From Streptomyces lasiicapitis (GTDB lineage Bacteria > Actinomycetota > Actinomycetes > Streptomycetales > Streptomycetaceae), in assembly GCF_014646335.1 (NCBI RefSeq), contig NZ_BMNG01000012.1, positions 122,906-186,905 on the forward strand: 64,000 nucleotides of DNA, written 5' to 3'. Below, one piece after another: positions 11,299-18,240 of the stretch. A model generated the notes under the pieces. The model did no database searches. It saw nothing but the letters and a program-made list of their open reading frames with translations, and had not been told where the DNA came from. A program made the translations under genes and the position numbers. Numbering within the stretch: position 1 is the first letter of the stretch; every line of letters starts with the position of its first letter.

Positions 11299-11915
11299 CG
11301 TGCGCCTTCCGTTTCCGTCGTGCTGCCGGTCTCGCTCTCGGACCGTGCGTTTTCGATCATTTCGTTCAGGGTCTCGACCCACTGCGCCTGCTCGGCGGCG
11401 TGGTCCGAGCGGAAGCCGGAGTCAAGCAGTTTGTCGCCGTGCGCCCAGGTGACGATCAGCAGACCGCCCTCGGCGAGGACCTTGCCGGCGATGCCCTTGT
11501 CCAGGCGGGCCTCGCGCAGCGCCTCCTTCGGGATGAAGAAGTCCCGCGCCCCGGGGCGTACGACGTCCAGGCCCGCGTCGGTGAGGCTCAGCTCCACGCG
11601 GCTGCGGGTGCCCAGGCCGTGCGCCACGATCCGGTCGAGCCACTGCCCCGCTGTGGTCGAGCCGTGGTAGCGGCCGGTCATCTCAAGTTTCACCGGGCCG
11701 GGGTCGGACGGCGCGCCGGAGAGCTCCGGCAGGTCGCCCTGGAGGGTGCCGCGCCACTTCCAGCCCTGGCGCATCAGCCAGTAGACGAGCGTGATGAAGA
11801 GCAGCAGTCCGACGACCCAGCCGATCCGGGCGGCCCAGTCGGTGACCTCGGCCGACTTCTCCTCGGCGGCCAGGTGGGTCAGGTGGGTGCTGGCAAGAAG
11901 GTGCGTTGCAGTCAC
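11295..11915 (-). CDS. Single-pass membrane protein embedded in the pyr operon
   Basis: Function unknown. The 206-aa product starts at GTG 11913-11915, overlapping the pyrC stop (GTGA), and its own stop overlaps the carA start (ATGA). It has a short N-terminal segment, one clear membrane helix (about residues 31-49, IGWVVGLLLFITLVYWLM), and a soluble domain of about 150 residues with alternating hydrophobic strands. That domain includes GARDFFIPKEALREARLDKG and LIVTWAHGDKLLDSGF, and could be a PH-like fold. No enzyme motif is visible. I recall a homologue at the same place in other Streptomyces (between pyrC and carA), so the coupling looks conserved. A role linking the pathway to the membrane is only inference. 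Confidence 0.85.
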   Translation of the reverse strand: MTATHLLASTHLTHLAAEEKSAEVTDWAARIGWVVGLLLFITLVYWLMRQGWKWRGTLQGDLPELSGAPSDPGPVKLEMTGRYHGSTTAGQWLDRIVAHGLGTRSRVELSLTDAGLDVVRPGARDFFIPKEALREARLDKGIAGKVLAEGGLLIVTWAHGDKLLDSGFRSDHAAEQAQWVETLNEMIENARSESETGSTTETEGAR

Positions 11916-13198
11916 TGGAGCTTCCCGTCGACGAGCGTGGCCCGGCCCCGCAGCCACGTGTGCGTGACGCGTCCCGGCAGCTCACGGCCCTCGTAGGGGG
12001 TGTTACGGCTGCGGGAGGCGAATCCCGCGGGGTCCACGGGACCACGGTATGCCGGATCGACGAGGGTGAGGTTCGCGGGCTCGCCTGCCGAGACGGGCCG
12101 GCCGTGCCCCGCGGCCTGTCCGATCCGCGCCGGCGTGAGCGACATCCGCTCGGCGACGCCCGCCCAGGTGAGCAGGCCGGTGTCGACCATCGTGTGCTGC
12201 ACCACGGACAGGGCGGTCTCCAGGCCGACCATGCCCATGGCGGCCGCGCCCCACTCGCAGTCCTTGTCCTCGTGCGGGTGCGGGGCGTGGTCGGTGGCGA
12301 CGATGTCGATGGTGCCGTCGGCCAGGGCCTCACGCAGCGCCATCACGTCGCGCTCGGTGCGCAGCGGCGGGTTGACCTTGTAGACGGGGTTGTACGTCCG
12401 TACGAGCTCGTCGGTGAGGAGCAGGTGGTGCGGGGTGACCTCCGCGGTCACGTCGATGCCGCGCGACTTGGCCCAGCGCACGATCTCCACGGAGCCCGCG
12501 GTCGACAGGTGGCAGATGTGCACCCGCGAACCGACGTGCTCGGCCAGGAGGACGTCCCGGGCGATGATCGACTCCTCGGCGACGGCAGGCCAGCCGCCGA
12601 GCCCGAGCTCCGCCGAGACGATGCCCTCGTTCATCTGCGCGCCCTCGGTGAGCCGCGGCTCCTGCGCGTGCTGCGCGACGACTCCGCCGAAGGCCTTCAC
12701 GTACTCCAGGGCGCGCCGCATGATCACGGCGTCGTCGACGCACTTGCCGTCGTCGGAGAAGACCGTGACCCCGGCCGCCGACTCGTGCATGGCGCCCAGC
12801 TCGGCGAGCTTCTTGCCCTCGAGGCCGACGGTGACGGCGCCGATCGGCTGCACGTCGCAGTAGCCGGACTCCTTGCCGAGCCGCCAGACCTGCTCGACGA
12901 CGCCCGCGGTGTCGGCGACGGGGAAGGTGTTGGCCATCGCGAACACGGACGTGAAGCCACCGCTGGCGGCGGCGCGGGTGCCGGTCAGCACCGTCTCGGA
13001 GTCCTCGCGGCCCGGCTCGCGCAGATGCGTGTGCAGGTCGACCAGGCCCGGCAGCAGGACCTTGCCCTCGGCCTCGACGACGACGGCGCCCTCGGCGGAC
13101 AGGCCCTGGCCCACCTCGGCGATCTCGGAGCCGTCGATCAGGACGTCCTGCGGCTCGCCGCCGAGCACCTTCGCACCACGGATAAGGATCTTGCTCAT
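11912..13198 (-). CDS. pyrC: Dihydroorotase
   Basis: Cyclises carbamoyl aspartate to dihydroorotate. The 428-aa amidohydrolase has the zinc motif DLHTHLRE (H56, H58), further ligands in QHAQE and ICHLS, and the catalytic aspartate in TDHAPH. VFSDDGKC places an Asp where other family members bind the second metal through carboxylated Lys or Asp. This is the long class I type. Start ATG 13196-13198; 4 nt separate it from pyrB, and its stop overlaps the membrane protein gene. Confidence 0.97.
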   Translation of the reverse strand: MSKILIRGAKVLGGEPQDVLIDGSEIAEVGQGLSAEGAVVVEAEGKVLLPGLVDLHTHLREPGREDSETVLTGTRAAASGGFTSVFAMANTFPVADTAGVVEQVWRLGKESGYCDVQPIGAVTVGLEGKKLAELGAMHESAAGVTVFSDDGKCVDDAVIMRRALEYVKAFGGVVAQHAQEPRLTEGAQMNEGIVSAELGLGGWPAVAEESIIARDVLLAEHVGSRVHICHLSTAGSVEIVRWAKSRGIDVTAEVTPHHLLLTDELVRTYNPVYKVNPPLRTERDVMALREALADGTIDIVATDHAPHPHEDKDCEWGAAAMGMVGLETALSVVQHTMVDTGLLTWAGVAERMSLTPARIGQAAGHGRPVSAGEPANLTLVDPAYRGPVDPAGFASRSRNTPYEGRELPGRVTHTWLRGRATLVDGKLQ

Positions 13199-13202
13199 GG
13201 TC

Positions 13203-14180
13203 TTACTTCTCCTCGGTACGAGAGTGGGTGACGGCGGGCTCGTTGCCGCCCAGGAGCAGGTACAGGACGGCCATGCGGATCGAGACGCCGTTGGCGACCT
13301 GCTCGACGACCGTGCAGCGGTCGGAGTCGGCGACCTCGGCGGTGATCTCCATGCCGCGGACCATCGGTCCCGGGTGCATCACGATGGCGTGCTCGGGCAT
13401 CTTCGCCATGCGGTCGCCGTCGAGGCCGTAGCGCCGGGAGTACTCGCGCTCGGTGGGGAAGAACGCGGCGTTCATGCGCTCGCGCTGCACCCGCAGCATC
13501 ATCACGGCGTCGGACTTGGGCAGCACGCGGTCGAGGTCGTACGACACCTCGCACGGCCAGTGCTCGACGCCCACCGGCACCAGGGTGGGCGGCGCGACGA
13601 GGGTGACCTCGGCGCCGAGCGTGTGCAGCAGGTCCACGTTGGAGCGGGCGACGCGGCTGTGCAGGATGTCCCCGACGACCGTGACGCGCTTGCCCTCCAG
13701 GTCCTGGCCGAGCCCGGTGTCCCTGCCGACCAGGCGGCGGCGCATGGTGAAGGCGTCGAGCAGGGCCTGGGTGGGGTGCTGGTGGGTGCCGTCACCGGCG
13801 TTGATGACGGTGGCGTCGATCCAGCCGGAGGTCGCCAGGCGGTAGGGCGCGCCGGAGGCCCCGTGGCGGATGACGACGGCGTCGACGCCCATGGCCTCCA
13901 GGGTCTGGGCGGTGTCCTTGAGGGACTCGCCCTTGGAGACGGACGATCCCTTGGCGGCGAAGTTGATGACGTCGGCGGAGAGGCGCTTCTCGGCGGCCTC
14001 GAAGGAGATCCGGGTCCGGGTCGAGTCCTCGAAGAAGAGGTTGACCACGGTGCGGCCGCGCAGCGCGGGCAGCTTCTTGATCGGCCGGTCGGCGACGCGG
14101 GCCATCTCCTCCGCGGTGTCGAGGATGAGAACGGCGTCGTCGCGGGTGAGGTCGGCGGCCGAGATGAGGTGTCGCATCAT
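13203..14180 (-). CDS. pyrB: Aspartate carbamoyltransferase catalytic subunit
   Basis: Condenses carbamoyl phosphate with aspartate, the committed step of pyrimidine synthesis. The 325-aa protein has the carbamoyl phosphate loop FFEDSTRTR (about residues 50-58), the conserved DGTHQHPTQ and the aspartate-binding MLRVQRERM region. No regulatory PyrI subunit is encoded nearby; control probably lies with PyrR. A second ATG at 14175-14177 is possible, but the first matches the usual N-terminus. 134 nt separate it from pyrR. Confidence 0.97.
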   Translation of the reverse strand: MMRHLISAADLTRDDAVLILDTAEEMARVADRPIKKLPALRGRTVVNLFFEDSTRTRISFEAAEKRLSADVINFAAKGSSVSKGESLKDTAQTLEAMGVDAVVIRHGASGAPYRLATSGWIDATVINAGDGTHQHPTQALLDAFTMRRRLVGRDTGLGQDLEGKRVTVVGDILHSRVARSNVDLLHTLGAEVTLVAPPTLVPVGVEHWPCEVSYDLDRVLPKSDAVMMLRVQRERMNAAFFPTEREYSRRYGLDGDRMAKMPEHAIVMHPGPMVRGMEITAEVADSDRCTVVEQVANGVSIRMAVLYLLLGGNEPAVTHSRTEEK

Positions 14181-14314
14181 CTGGTGGGCTCCGTAAGGGA
14201 ATTCAGGTGTGCGGGTGCCCGGGCGGGGTGTCCCCGGGGCACGGCGGACATGCGGGCGTGCGTCGGCTCGCGCACGGACAGGTGCCTCGAAGGGGCCTGC
14301 CGTACGGGAAGGAG

Positions 14315-14890
14315 CTAGCGCTCGCCGGCCGGAGCGGTCGGCTTGGCACCGAGCAGCACGGCGTCGCGGCCGTCCTCCTCGGCGAGCTGGACCTTGACCG
14401 TCTCCCGCAGCGACGTCGGGAGGTTCTTGCCGACGTAGTCGGCGCGGATGGGCAGTTCTCGATGGCCGCGGTCGACGAGGACGGCGAGCTGCACCGCGCG
14501 CGGGCGACCGATGTCGTTCAGGGCGTCGAGGGCGGCGCGGATGGTGCGGCCGGAGAAGAGCACGTCGTCGACGAGGACGACCAGACGGCCGTCGATGCCG
14601 TCACCGGGGATGTCCGTGCGGGCGAGCGCGCGCGGGGGGTGCATGCGCAGGTCGTCGCGGTACATCGTGATGTCGAGGGAGCCGACCGGGATCTTGCGGC
14701 CGGTGATCTCTTCGAGCTTCGCGGCGAGCCGCTGACCGAGGAAGACCCCTCGAGTGGGAATGCCGAGCAGGACCACGTCCTCCGCGCCCTTGGCGCGCTC
14801 GACGATTTCGTGTGCGATACGGGTCAACACCCGTGCGATGTCCGGGCCTTCGAGAACAGGCCGGGCGACACCGGAGTCTTGCGAGTCCAT
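14315..14890 (-). CDS. pyrR: Bifunctional pyr operon RNA-binding regulator / uracil phosphoribosyltransferase
   Basis: PyrR binds pyr leader RNA in the presence of UMP and also has uracil phosphoribosyltransferase activity. The 191-aa product has the PRPP-binding motif LVVLVDDVLFSGRTIR (about residues 103-118) and the family segment GIPTRGVFLGQRLA. It is the first gene of the pyr operon. GGAGGT precedes the ATG (14888-14890), and a match to the PyrR-binding loop lies directly before that ribosome binding site, so autogenous control of translation initiation is likely, as shown for Mycobacterium smegmatis. Confidence 0.97.
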   Translation of the reverse strand: MDSQDSGVARPVLEGPDIARVLTRIAHEIVERAKGAEDVVLLGIPTRGVFLGQRLAAKLEEITGRKIPVGSLDITMYRDDLRMHPPRALARTDIPGDGIDGRLVVLVDDVLFSGRTIRAALDALNDIGRPRAVQLAVLVDRGHRELPIRADYVGKNLPTSLRETVKVQLAEEDGRDAVLLGAKPTAPAGER

Positions 14891-14908
14891 GAAAAACGGA
14901 CCTCCTTC

Positions 14909-14926
14909 TCCGCCTCACGGGACGGA
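14909..14926 (-). promoter_or_regulatory. Candidate PyrR-binding RNA loop in the pyrR leader
   Basis: On the minus strand 14911-14922 reads TCCCGTGAGGCG, matching the UCCNGNGAGGY core of the PyrR-binding loop described in Bacillus. It is flanked by a short stem, TCCG (14923-14926) with CGGA (14909-14912). The pyrR Shine-Dalgarno GGAGGT begins about 4 nt downstream, so PyrR bound here would block ribosome access. No terminator/antiterminator pair is seen, which favours translational control over attenuation. Confidence 0.75.
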
Positions 14927-15040
14927 CTTTAAAGGACGTCTAAATTGCGCCAACTGCGTCAGCAGTGTTTGCCACGGTACCAGCAACGGCAACGCGCGCC
15001 GTCACCACCCCCACGGAAGAGGCCCTCGGACTCATTCGGC

Positions 15041-15070
15041 TTGACGCGGCCAAGTAACGCTGCGTAACCT
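15041..15070 (+). promoter_or_regulatory. Predicted bldD promoter
   Basis: TTGACG (15041-15046) and TAACCT (15065-15070) are separated by 18 nt. Transcription would begin near 15077, giving a leader of about 55 nt. The start point falls inside the BldD-type operator at 15074-15084. Confidence 0.65.
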
Positions 15071-15073
15071 CAC

Positions 15074-15084
15074 AGTGAGTCACC
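15074..15084 (+). promoter_or_regulatory. BldD operator in its own promoter
   Basis: AGTGA-G-TCACC matches the BldD box AGTGA(N)TCACC with a 1-nt spacer. It overlaps the predicted transcription start of bldD, consistent with the autorepression known for BldD. Confidence 0.75.
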
Positions 15085-15130
15085 AGCCGCGCGGCGGAGC
15101 CGCACGTTGTCACAGCGTCCGGGGAGCTAT

Positions 15131-15631
15131 ATGTCCAGCGAATACGCCAAACAGCTCGGGGCCAAGCTCCGCGCCATCCGCACCCAGCAGGGCCTTTCCC
15201 TCCACGGCGTCGAGGAGAAGTCCCAGGGTCGCTGGAAGGCGGTCGTGGTGGGGTCGTACGAGCGCGGCGACCGTGCCGTGACCGTGCAGCGCCTCGCCGA
15301 GCTGGCGGACTTCTACGGCGTTCCGGTGCAGGAACTGCTCCCGGGCACCCCGCCCGGCGGTGCCGCCGAGCCCCCGCCCAAGCTGGTCCTCGACCTGGAG
15401 CGGCTCGCCCACGTCCCGGCCGAGAAGGCGGGCCCCTTGCAGCGCTATGCCGCGACGATCCAGTCGCAGCGCGGCGATTACAACGGCAAGGTCCTCTCCA
15501 TCCGCCAGGACGACCTGCGCACCCTGGCAGTGATCTACGACCAGTCGCCCTCGGTGCTCACCGAGCAGCTCATCAGCTGGGGCGTCCTCGACGCGGACGC
15601 GCGCCGCGCCGTGGCCCACGAAGAGGTCTGA
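15131..15631 (+). CDS. bldD: Developmental master regulator BldD
   Basis: Represses sporulation genes during vegetative growth when dimerised by tetrameric c-di-GMP. The 166-aa product has an N-terminal XRE-type helix-turn-helix (about residues 6-70, with LSLHGVEEKSQGRWKAVVVG) and a C-terminal ligand domain. The c-di-GMP signature RxD-X8-RxxD is intact: R114-G-D116 and R125-Q-D-D128, within residues 114-128. GGGGAG precedes the ATG at 15131; an in-frame start further upstream lacks support. It diverges from the pyr operon. Confidence 0.98.
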   Translation: MSSEYAKQLGAKLRAIRTQQGLSLHGVEEKSQGRWKAVVVGSYERGDRAVTVQRLAELADFYGVPVQELLPGTPPGGAAEPPPKLVLDLERLAHVPAEKAGPLQRYAATIQSQRGDYNGKVLSIRQDDLRTLAVIYDQSPSVLTEQLISWGVLDADARRAVAHEEV

Positions 15632-15663
15632 ATCCTCCCAAGGGAGAGCTGAGCAGAAACGTG

Positions 15664-15713
15664 CCGCCGGGGTGGCCGGAACCAATTGTGTTCCGGCCAC
15701 CCCGGCGGTTTTG
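15664..15713 (+). terminator. Intrinsic terminator of bldD
   Basis: A perfect 18-bp stem (15664-15681 with 15691-15708) with a 9-nt loop is followed by TTTTG. It lies 33 nt after the bldD stop and is one of the best intrinsic terminators in the window. Confidence 0.92.
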
Positions 15714-15718
15714 TGCGT

Positions 15719-15780
15719 GTGCTCTCCACGCGCCTTGTGTCCTCCACACGCGCCTTGCGTGTGTCCTCCACGCGCCTTTC
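15719..15780. repeat. Three imperfect direct repeats between convergent terminators
   Basis: A motif of about 20 bp, CTCCACGCGCCTT with variants, occurs three times (near 15723, 15741 and 15765) between the bldD and nusB terminators. No gene covers it. It may be tandem duplication in a neutral spacer. Confidence 0.6.
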
Positions 15781-15788
15781 GGCAAAAC

Positions 15789-15828
15789 CCTGGAGGGCCC
15801 ACAGCCAAACGGCTGTGGGCCCTCCAGG
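15789..15828 (-). terminator. Intrinsic terminator of the nusB operon
   Basis: A perfect 18-bp stem (15789-15806 with 15811-15828) with an AAAC loop lies 23 nt beyond the nusB stop. On the minus strand it is followed by GGGTTTTGCC, giving a short T-run. Confidence 0.92.
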
Positions 15829-15850
15829 AACGGAAAAGTCCGGCGGACGC

Positions 15851-16282
15851 CTACTCTCCCCGGCGAAGACCCGGCTTCAGGTCCTTGAACCGGCCGAGCA
15901 GGCCATTGACGAAGGCCGGCGACTCGTCCGTGGAGAATTCCTTGGCGAGCTGGACGGCCTCGTCCAGAACGACCGCGTCGGGCGTACCGTCGACCCAGAC
16001 GAGTTCGTACGCGCCGAGCCGCAGGATGTTCCGGTCGACGACGGGCATCCGGTCGAGCGTCCATCCGACGGCGTACTGCGAGATCAGCTCGTCGATGCGG
16101 CGCTCGTGCTCCGCGTACCCCTCGACGAGCTCCATCGTGTACTCGCTCACGGGCGGCTGCCGGGTGTCGGTCCGCGAGTGGCGTACCCAGTCCGCCAGGA
16201 CGGTCAGGACGTCGGTACCACGCTGGTCGGCCTCGAAAAGGATCTGGAAGGCGCGCTTGCGGGCCGTATTACGGGCGGCCAC
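15851..16282 (-). CDS. nusB: Transcription antitermination factor NusB
   Basis: Binds BoxA RNA with NusE and promotes processive rRNA transcription. The 143-aa all-helical product has the family segments ARKRAFQILFEADQRG and VDRNILRLGAYELVW, then PDAVVLDEAVQLAKEF. The GTG start (16280-16282) lies only 2 nt after the efp stop, so efp and nusB are one operon. A strong terminator follows. Confidence 0.97.
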   Translation of the reverse strand: MAARNTARKRAFQILFEADQRGTDVLTVLADWVRHSRTDTRQPPVSEYTMELVEGYAEHERRIDELISQYAVGWTLDRMPVVDRNILRLGAYELVWVDGTPDAVVLDEAVQLAKEFSTDESPAFVNGLLGRFKDLKPGLRRGE

Positions 16283-16284
16283 GG

Positions 16285-16851
16285 TTAGCTGTTCACCCGG
16301 CCGAGGTAGCCGCTGTCACGGGTGTCGACCTTGATCTTCTCGCCCGTGGTGATGAAGAGCGGGACCTGGATCTGGTGGCCGGTCTCCAGGATGGCGGGCT
16401 TGGTGCCGCCGGTGGAGCGGTCGCCCTGGACGCCCGGCTCGGTCTCCTGGATGACGAGCTCGACGGCGGCGGGCAGCTCGACGAAGAGCACCTCGCCCTC
16501 GTGCTGCGCGACGGTGGCGGTGAAGCCCTCGATCAGGAAGTTCGCGGCGTCGCCGACGGCCTTCTTGTCGATGTGCAGCTGGTCGTACGTCTCCATGTCC
16601 ATGAAGACGAAGTAGTCGCCGTCCATGTACGAGAACTGCATGTCGCGCTTGTCGACAGTGGCCGTCTCGACCTTGACACCGGCGTTGAAGGTCTTGTCGA
16701 CGACCTTGCCGGAGAGCACGTTCTTGAGCTTGGTGCGCACGAAGGCCGGGCCCTTGCCGGGCTTGACGTGCTGGAACTCGACGACGGACCAAAGCTGGCC
16801 GCCGTCGAGCTTGAGCACCATGCCGTTCTTGAGGTCGTTCGTGGAAGCCAC
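16285..16851 (-). CDS. efp: Elongation factor P
   Basis: Rescues ribosomes stalled at proline runs. The 188-aa product has three beta-barrel domains. The loop that enters the peptidyl-transferase centre is KPGKGPAF with the tip lysine at about residue 33. This PGKGP form is the actinobacterial type reported to work with unmodified lysine, which fits the absence of modification genes nearby. The GTG start at 16849-16851 is set by the N-terminus VASTNDLKNGMVLKL and an AGGAGA upstream. Several proteins in this window (MltG, SecD, the ATPase at 18241, RelA) have proline-rich segments that could depend on it. Confidence 0.97.
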   Translation of the reverse strand: MASTNDLKNGMVLKLDGGQLWSVVEFQHVKPGKGPAFVRTKLKNVLSGKVVDKTFNAGVKVETATVDKRDMQFSYMDGDYFVFMDMETYDQLHIDKKAVGDAANFLIEGFTATVAQHEGEVLFVELPAAVELVIQETEPGVQGDRSTGGTKPAILETGHQIQVPLFITTGEKIKVDTRDSGYLGRVNS

Positions 16852-16903
16852 GGTTGCGGAATCTCCTGGACTGACGTGGACGACGCCGGGGCACGCGCAC
16901 GCG

Positions 16904-18010
16904 CTAGAGCGCGAGCAGCTCCTTGGTCGTAATGGTGAGTAGCTCGGGTCCGCCGTCCGCTTCGCAGCGGACGACGAGCGTGTCATCGATCCGGACCCCG
17001 CCCCGGCCCGGGAGGTGGACCCCCGGTTCGACGGTGACCGGCACGCAAGCGTCCAGTTTACCCATGGCCGCGGGCGCCAACTGCGGGTCCTCGTCGATTT
17101 CGAGCCCGACACCGTGTCCGGTGAGCGGAGCGAGGCCGTCCGCGTAGCCCGCGGCGTCCAGTACATGGCGTGCCGCGCGGTCCACGTCGCGGTAGGCGGC
17201 GCCCGGTGCGAGGGCCTCGCGGCCGGCCCGCTGAGCGGCGAAGACGAGGTCGTACAGCTCGATCTGCCAGTCCGCGGGCGAGGTGCCGATGACGAAGGTG
17301 CGGCCGATCTCGCTGCGGTAGCCGCGGTAGCAGGCGCCCAGGCACACGGAGAGGAAGTCGCCCTCCTCGACTCGTCGGTCGGTCGGACGGTGTCCGCCGC
17401 GCCCCGAGTTCGGCCCGGTGGCCACGGACGTGGCGAAGGCCGGACCGTCGGCGCCGTGATCCACGAGACGGCGCTCCAGCTCCAGCGCGAGATGCCGTTC
17501 CGTACGCCCCACGAGGATCGACTCGAGCAACTCCCCGAGAGCCTGGTCGGCGATCTCCGCGGCGATCCGCAGACAGGAGATCTCCTCCTCGTCCTTGACG
17601 AGCCGCAGCTGCTCCACGCCGCGCGCCAGGTCCGTCAGGCGCAGCGAGGGCGCCACGGAGGCCAGCGCGTGGTGCCGGGCCACCGTCAGGTGGTGCTCCT
17701 CGACGGCCAGCGTCTCGGCTCCCTGCGTCGCCGCCTGCCCCGCGCCCGCGACCGCCGGATCTCCGTCCGGCGACTCCAGGACGTACGTACGCAGGCCTCC
17801 GTCGGGCCGCTCCGCCCCCGGCTCCTCCCCCGGCGGCCGGGCGCACACCAGCACGTCCTCGGTCCTGCCCAGCAGGAGTACGGCGCCGTGGGGCGCCGCG
17901 CCCGCGAGATAGCGCACATTCGCGGGCCGCGACACGAGCGCGGCCGCGCTGCCCACCCCCGCACAGCGCTCCCTGAGCCGCTCCCTGCGCGCGGCGTACA
18001 CCTCTGACAT
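16904..18010 (-). CDS. M24-family (Xaa-Pro aminopeptidase-like) protein with altered metal site
   Basis: The 368-aa protein has the two-domain plan of aminopeptidase P / prolidase: a creatinase N-terminal domain (about residues 1-135) and a pita-bread catalytic domain. In active enzymes five ligands (D, D, H, E, E) bind two metals. Here the His (H299 in GHGVGLEI) and one Glu (E328 in VTVEPG) are kept. The first Asp position reads SVCLGA (C223), the second reads RSEIGRTF (E234), and the last Glu reads RIDD (D342). It may be inactive, bind one metal, or have another role. It lies just upstream of efp, a position widely shared by pepP-like genes. Start ATG 18008-18010. Confidence 0.88.
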   Translation of the reverse strand: MSEVYAARRERLRERCAGVGSAAALVSRPANVRYLAGAAPHGAVLLLGRTEDVLVCARPPGEEPGAERPDGGLRTYVLESPDGDPAVAGAGQAATQGAETLAVEEHHLTVARHHALASVAPSLRLTDLARGVEQLRLVKDEEEISCLRIAAEIADQALGELLESILVGRTERHLALELERRLVDHGADGPAFATSVATGPNSGRGGHRPTDRRVEEGDFLSVCLGACYRGYRSEIGRTFVIGTSPADWQIELYDLVFAAQRAGREALAPGAAYRDVDRAARHVLDAAGYADGLAPLTGHGVGLEIDEDPQLAPAAMGKLDACVPVTVEPGVHLPGRGGVRIDDTLVVRCEADGGPELLTITTKELLAL

Positions 18011-18130
18011 GGGGCGAGCCTATGAGGGCGCTGGCCGTCCGGCCGGTTCAGCGCGTCCGGACGGGCGTGCGGCTGCGCGCCGGGCGGTGACGGTGTGGCT
18101 GTGCCGGACCTTGGCGGCGCGGCTGAGTTT

Positions 18131-18175
18131 CAGCCCGTCCGGCGTTTGAGGACGAGGCCGTTCAGGCCGATGGCG
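18131..18175 (+). repeat. Dispersed intergenic repeat, copy 1
   Basis: CAGCCCGTCCGGCGTTTGAG begins at 18131 and continues GACGAGGCC. The same core recurs on the minus strand at 55919-55947 (one base different) and in a diverged form at 38371-38432. It lies in the gap 18011-18240 downstream of the ATPase gene and upstream of the M24 gene. From general knowledge this motif is very common between Streptomyces genes. Confidence 0.7.
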
Positions 18176-18240
18176 GGGGTCCAGGGGGCGGCAGCCCTCT
18201 GGTTACGGAAAGGGGCTGGCTTGGGGAAAAGCACCCCGCC

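Noticed and set aside
14181..14314. An attenuator between pyrR and pyrB
   Set aside because: No convincing hairpin with T-run or competing structure was found in the 134-nt gap.
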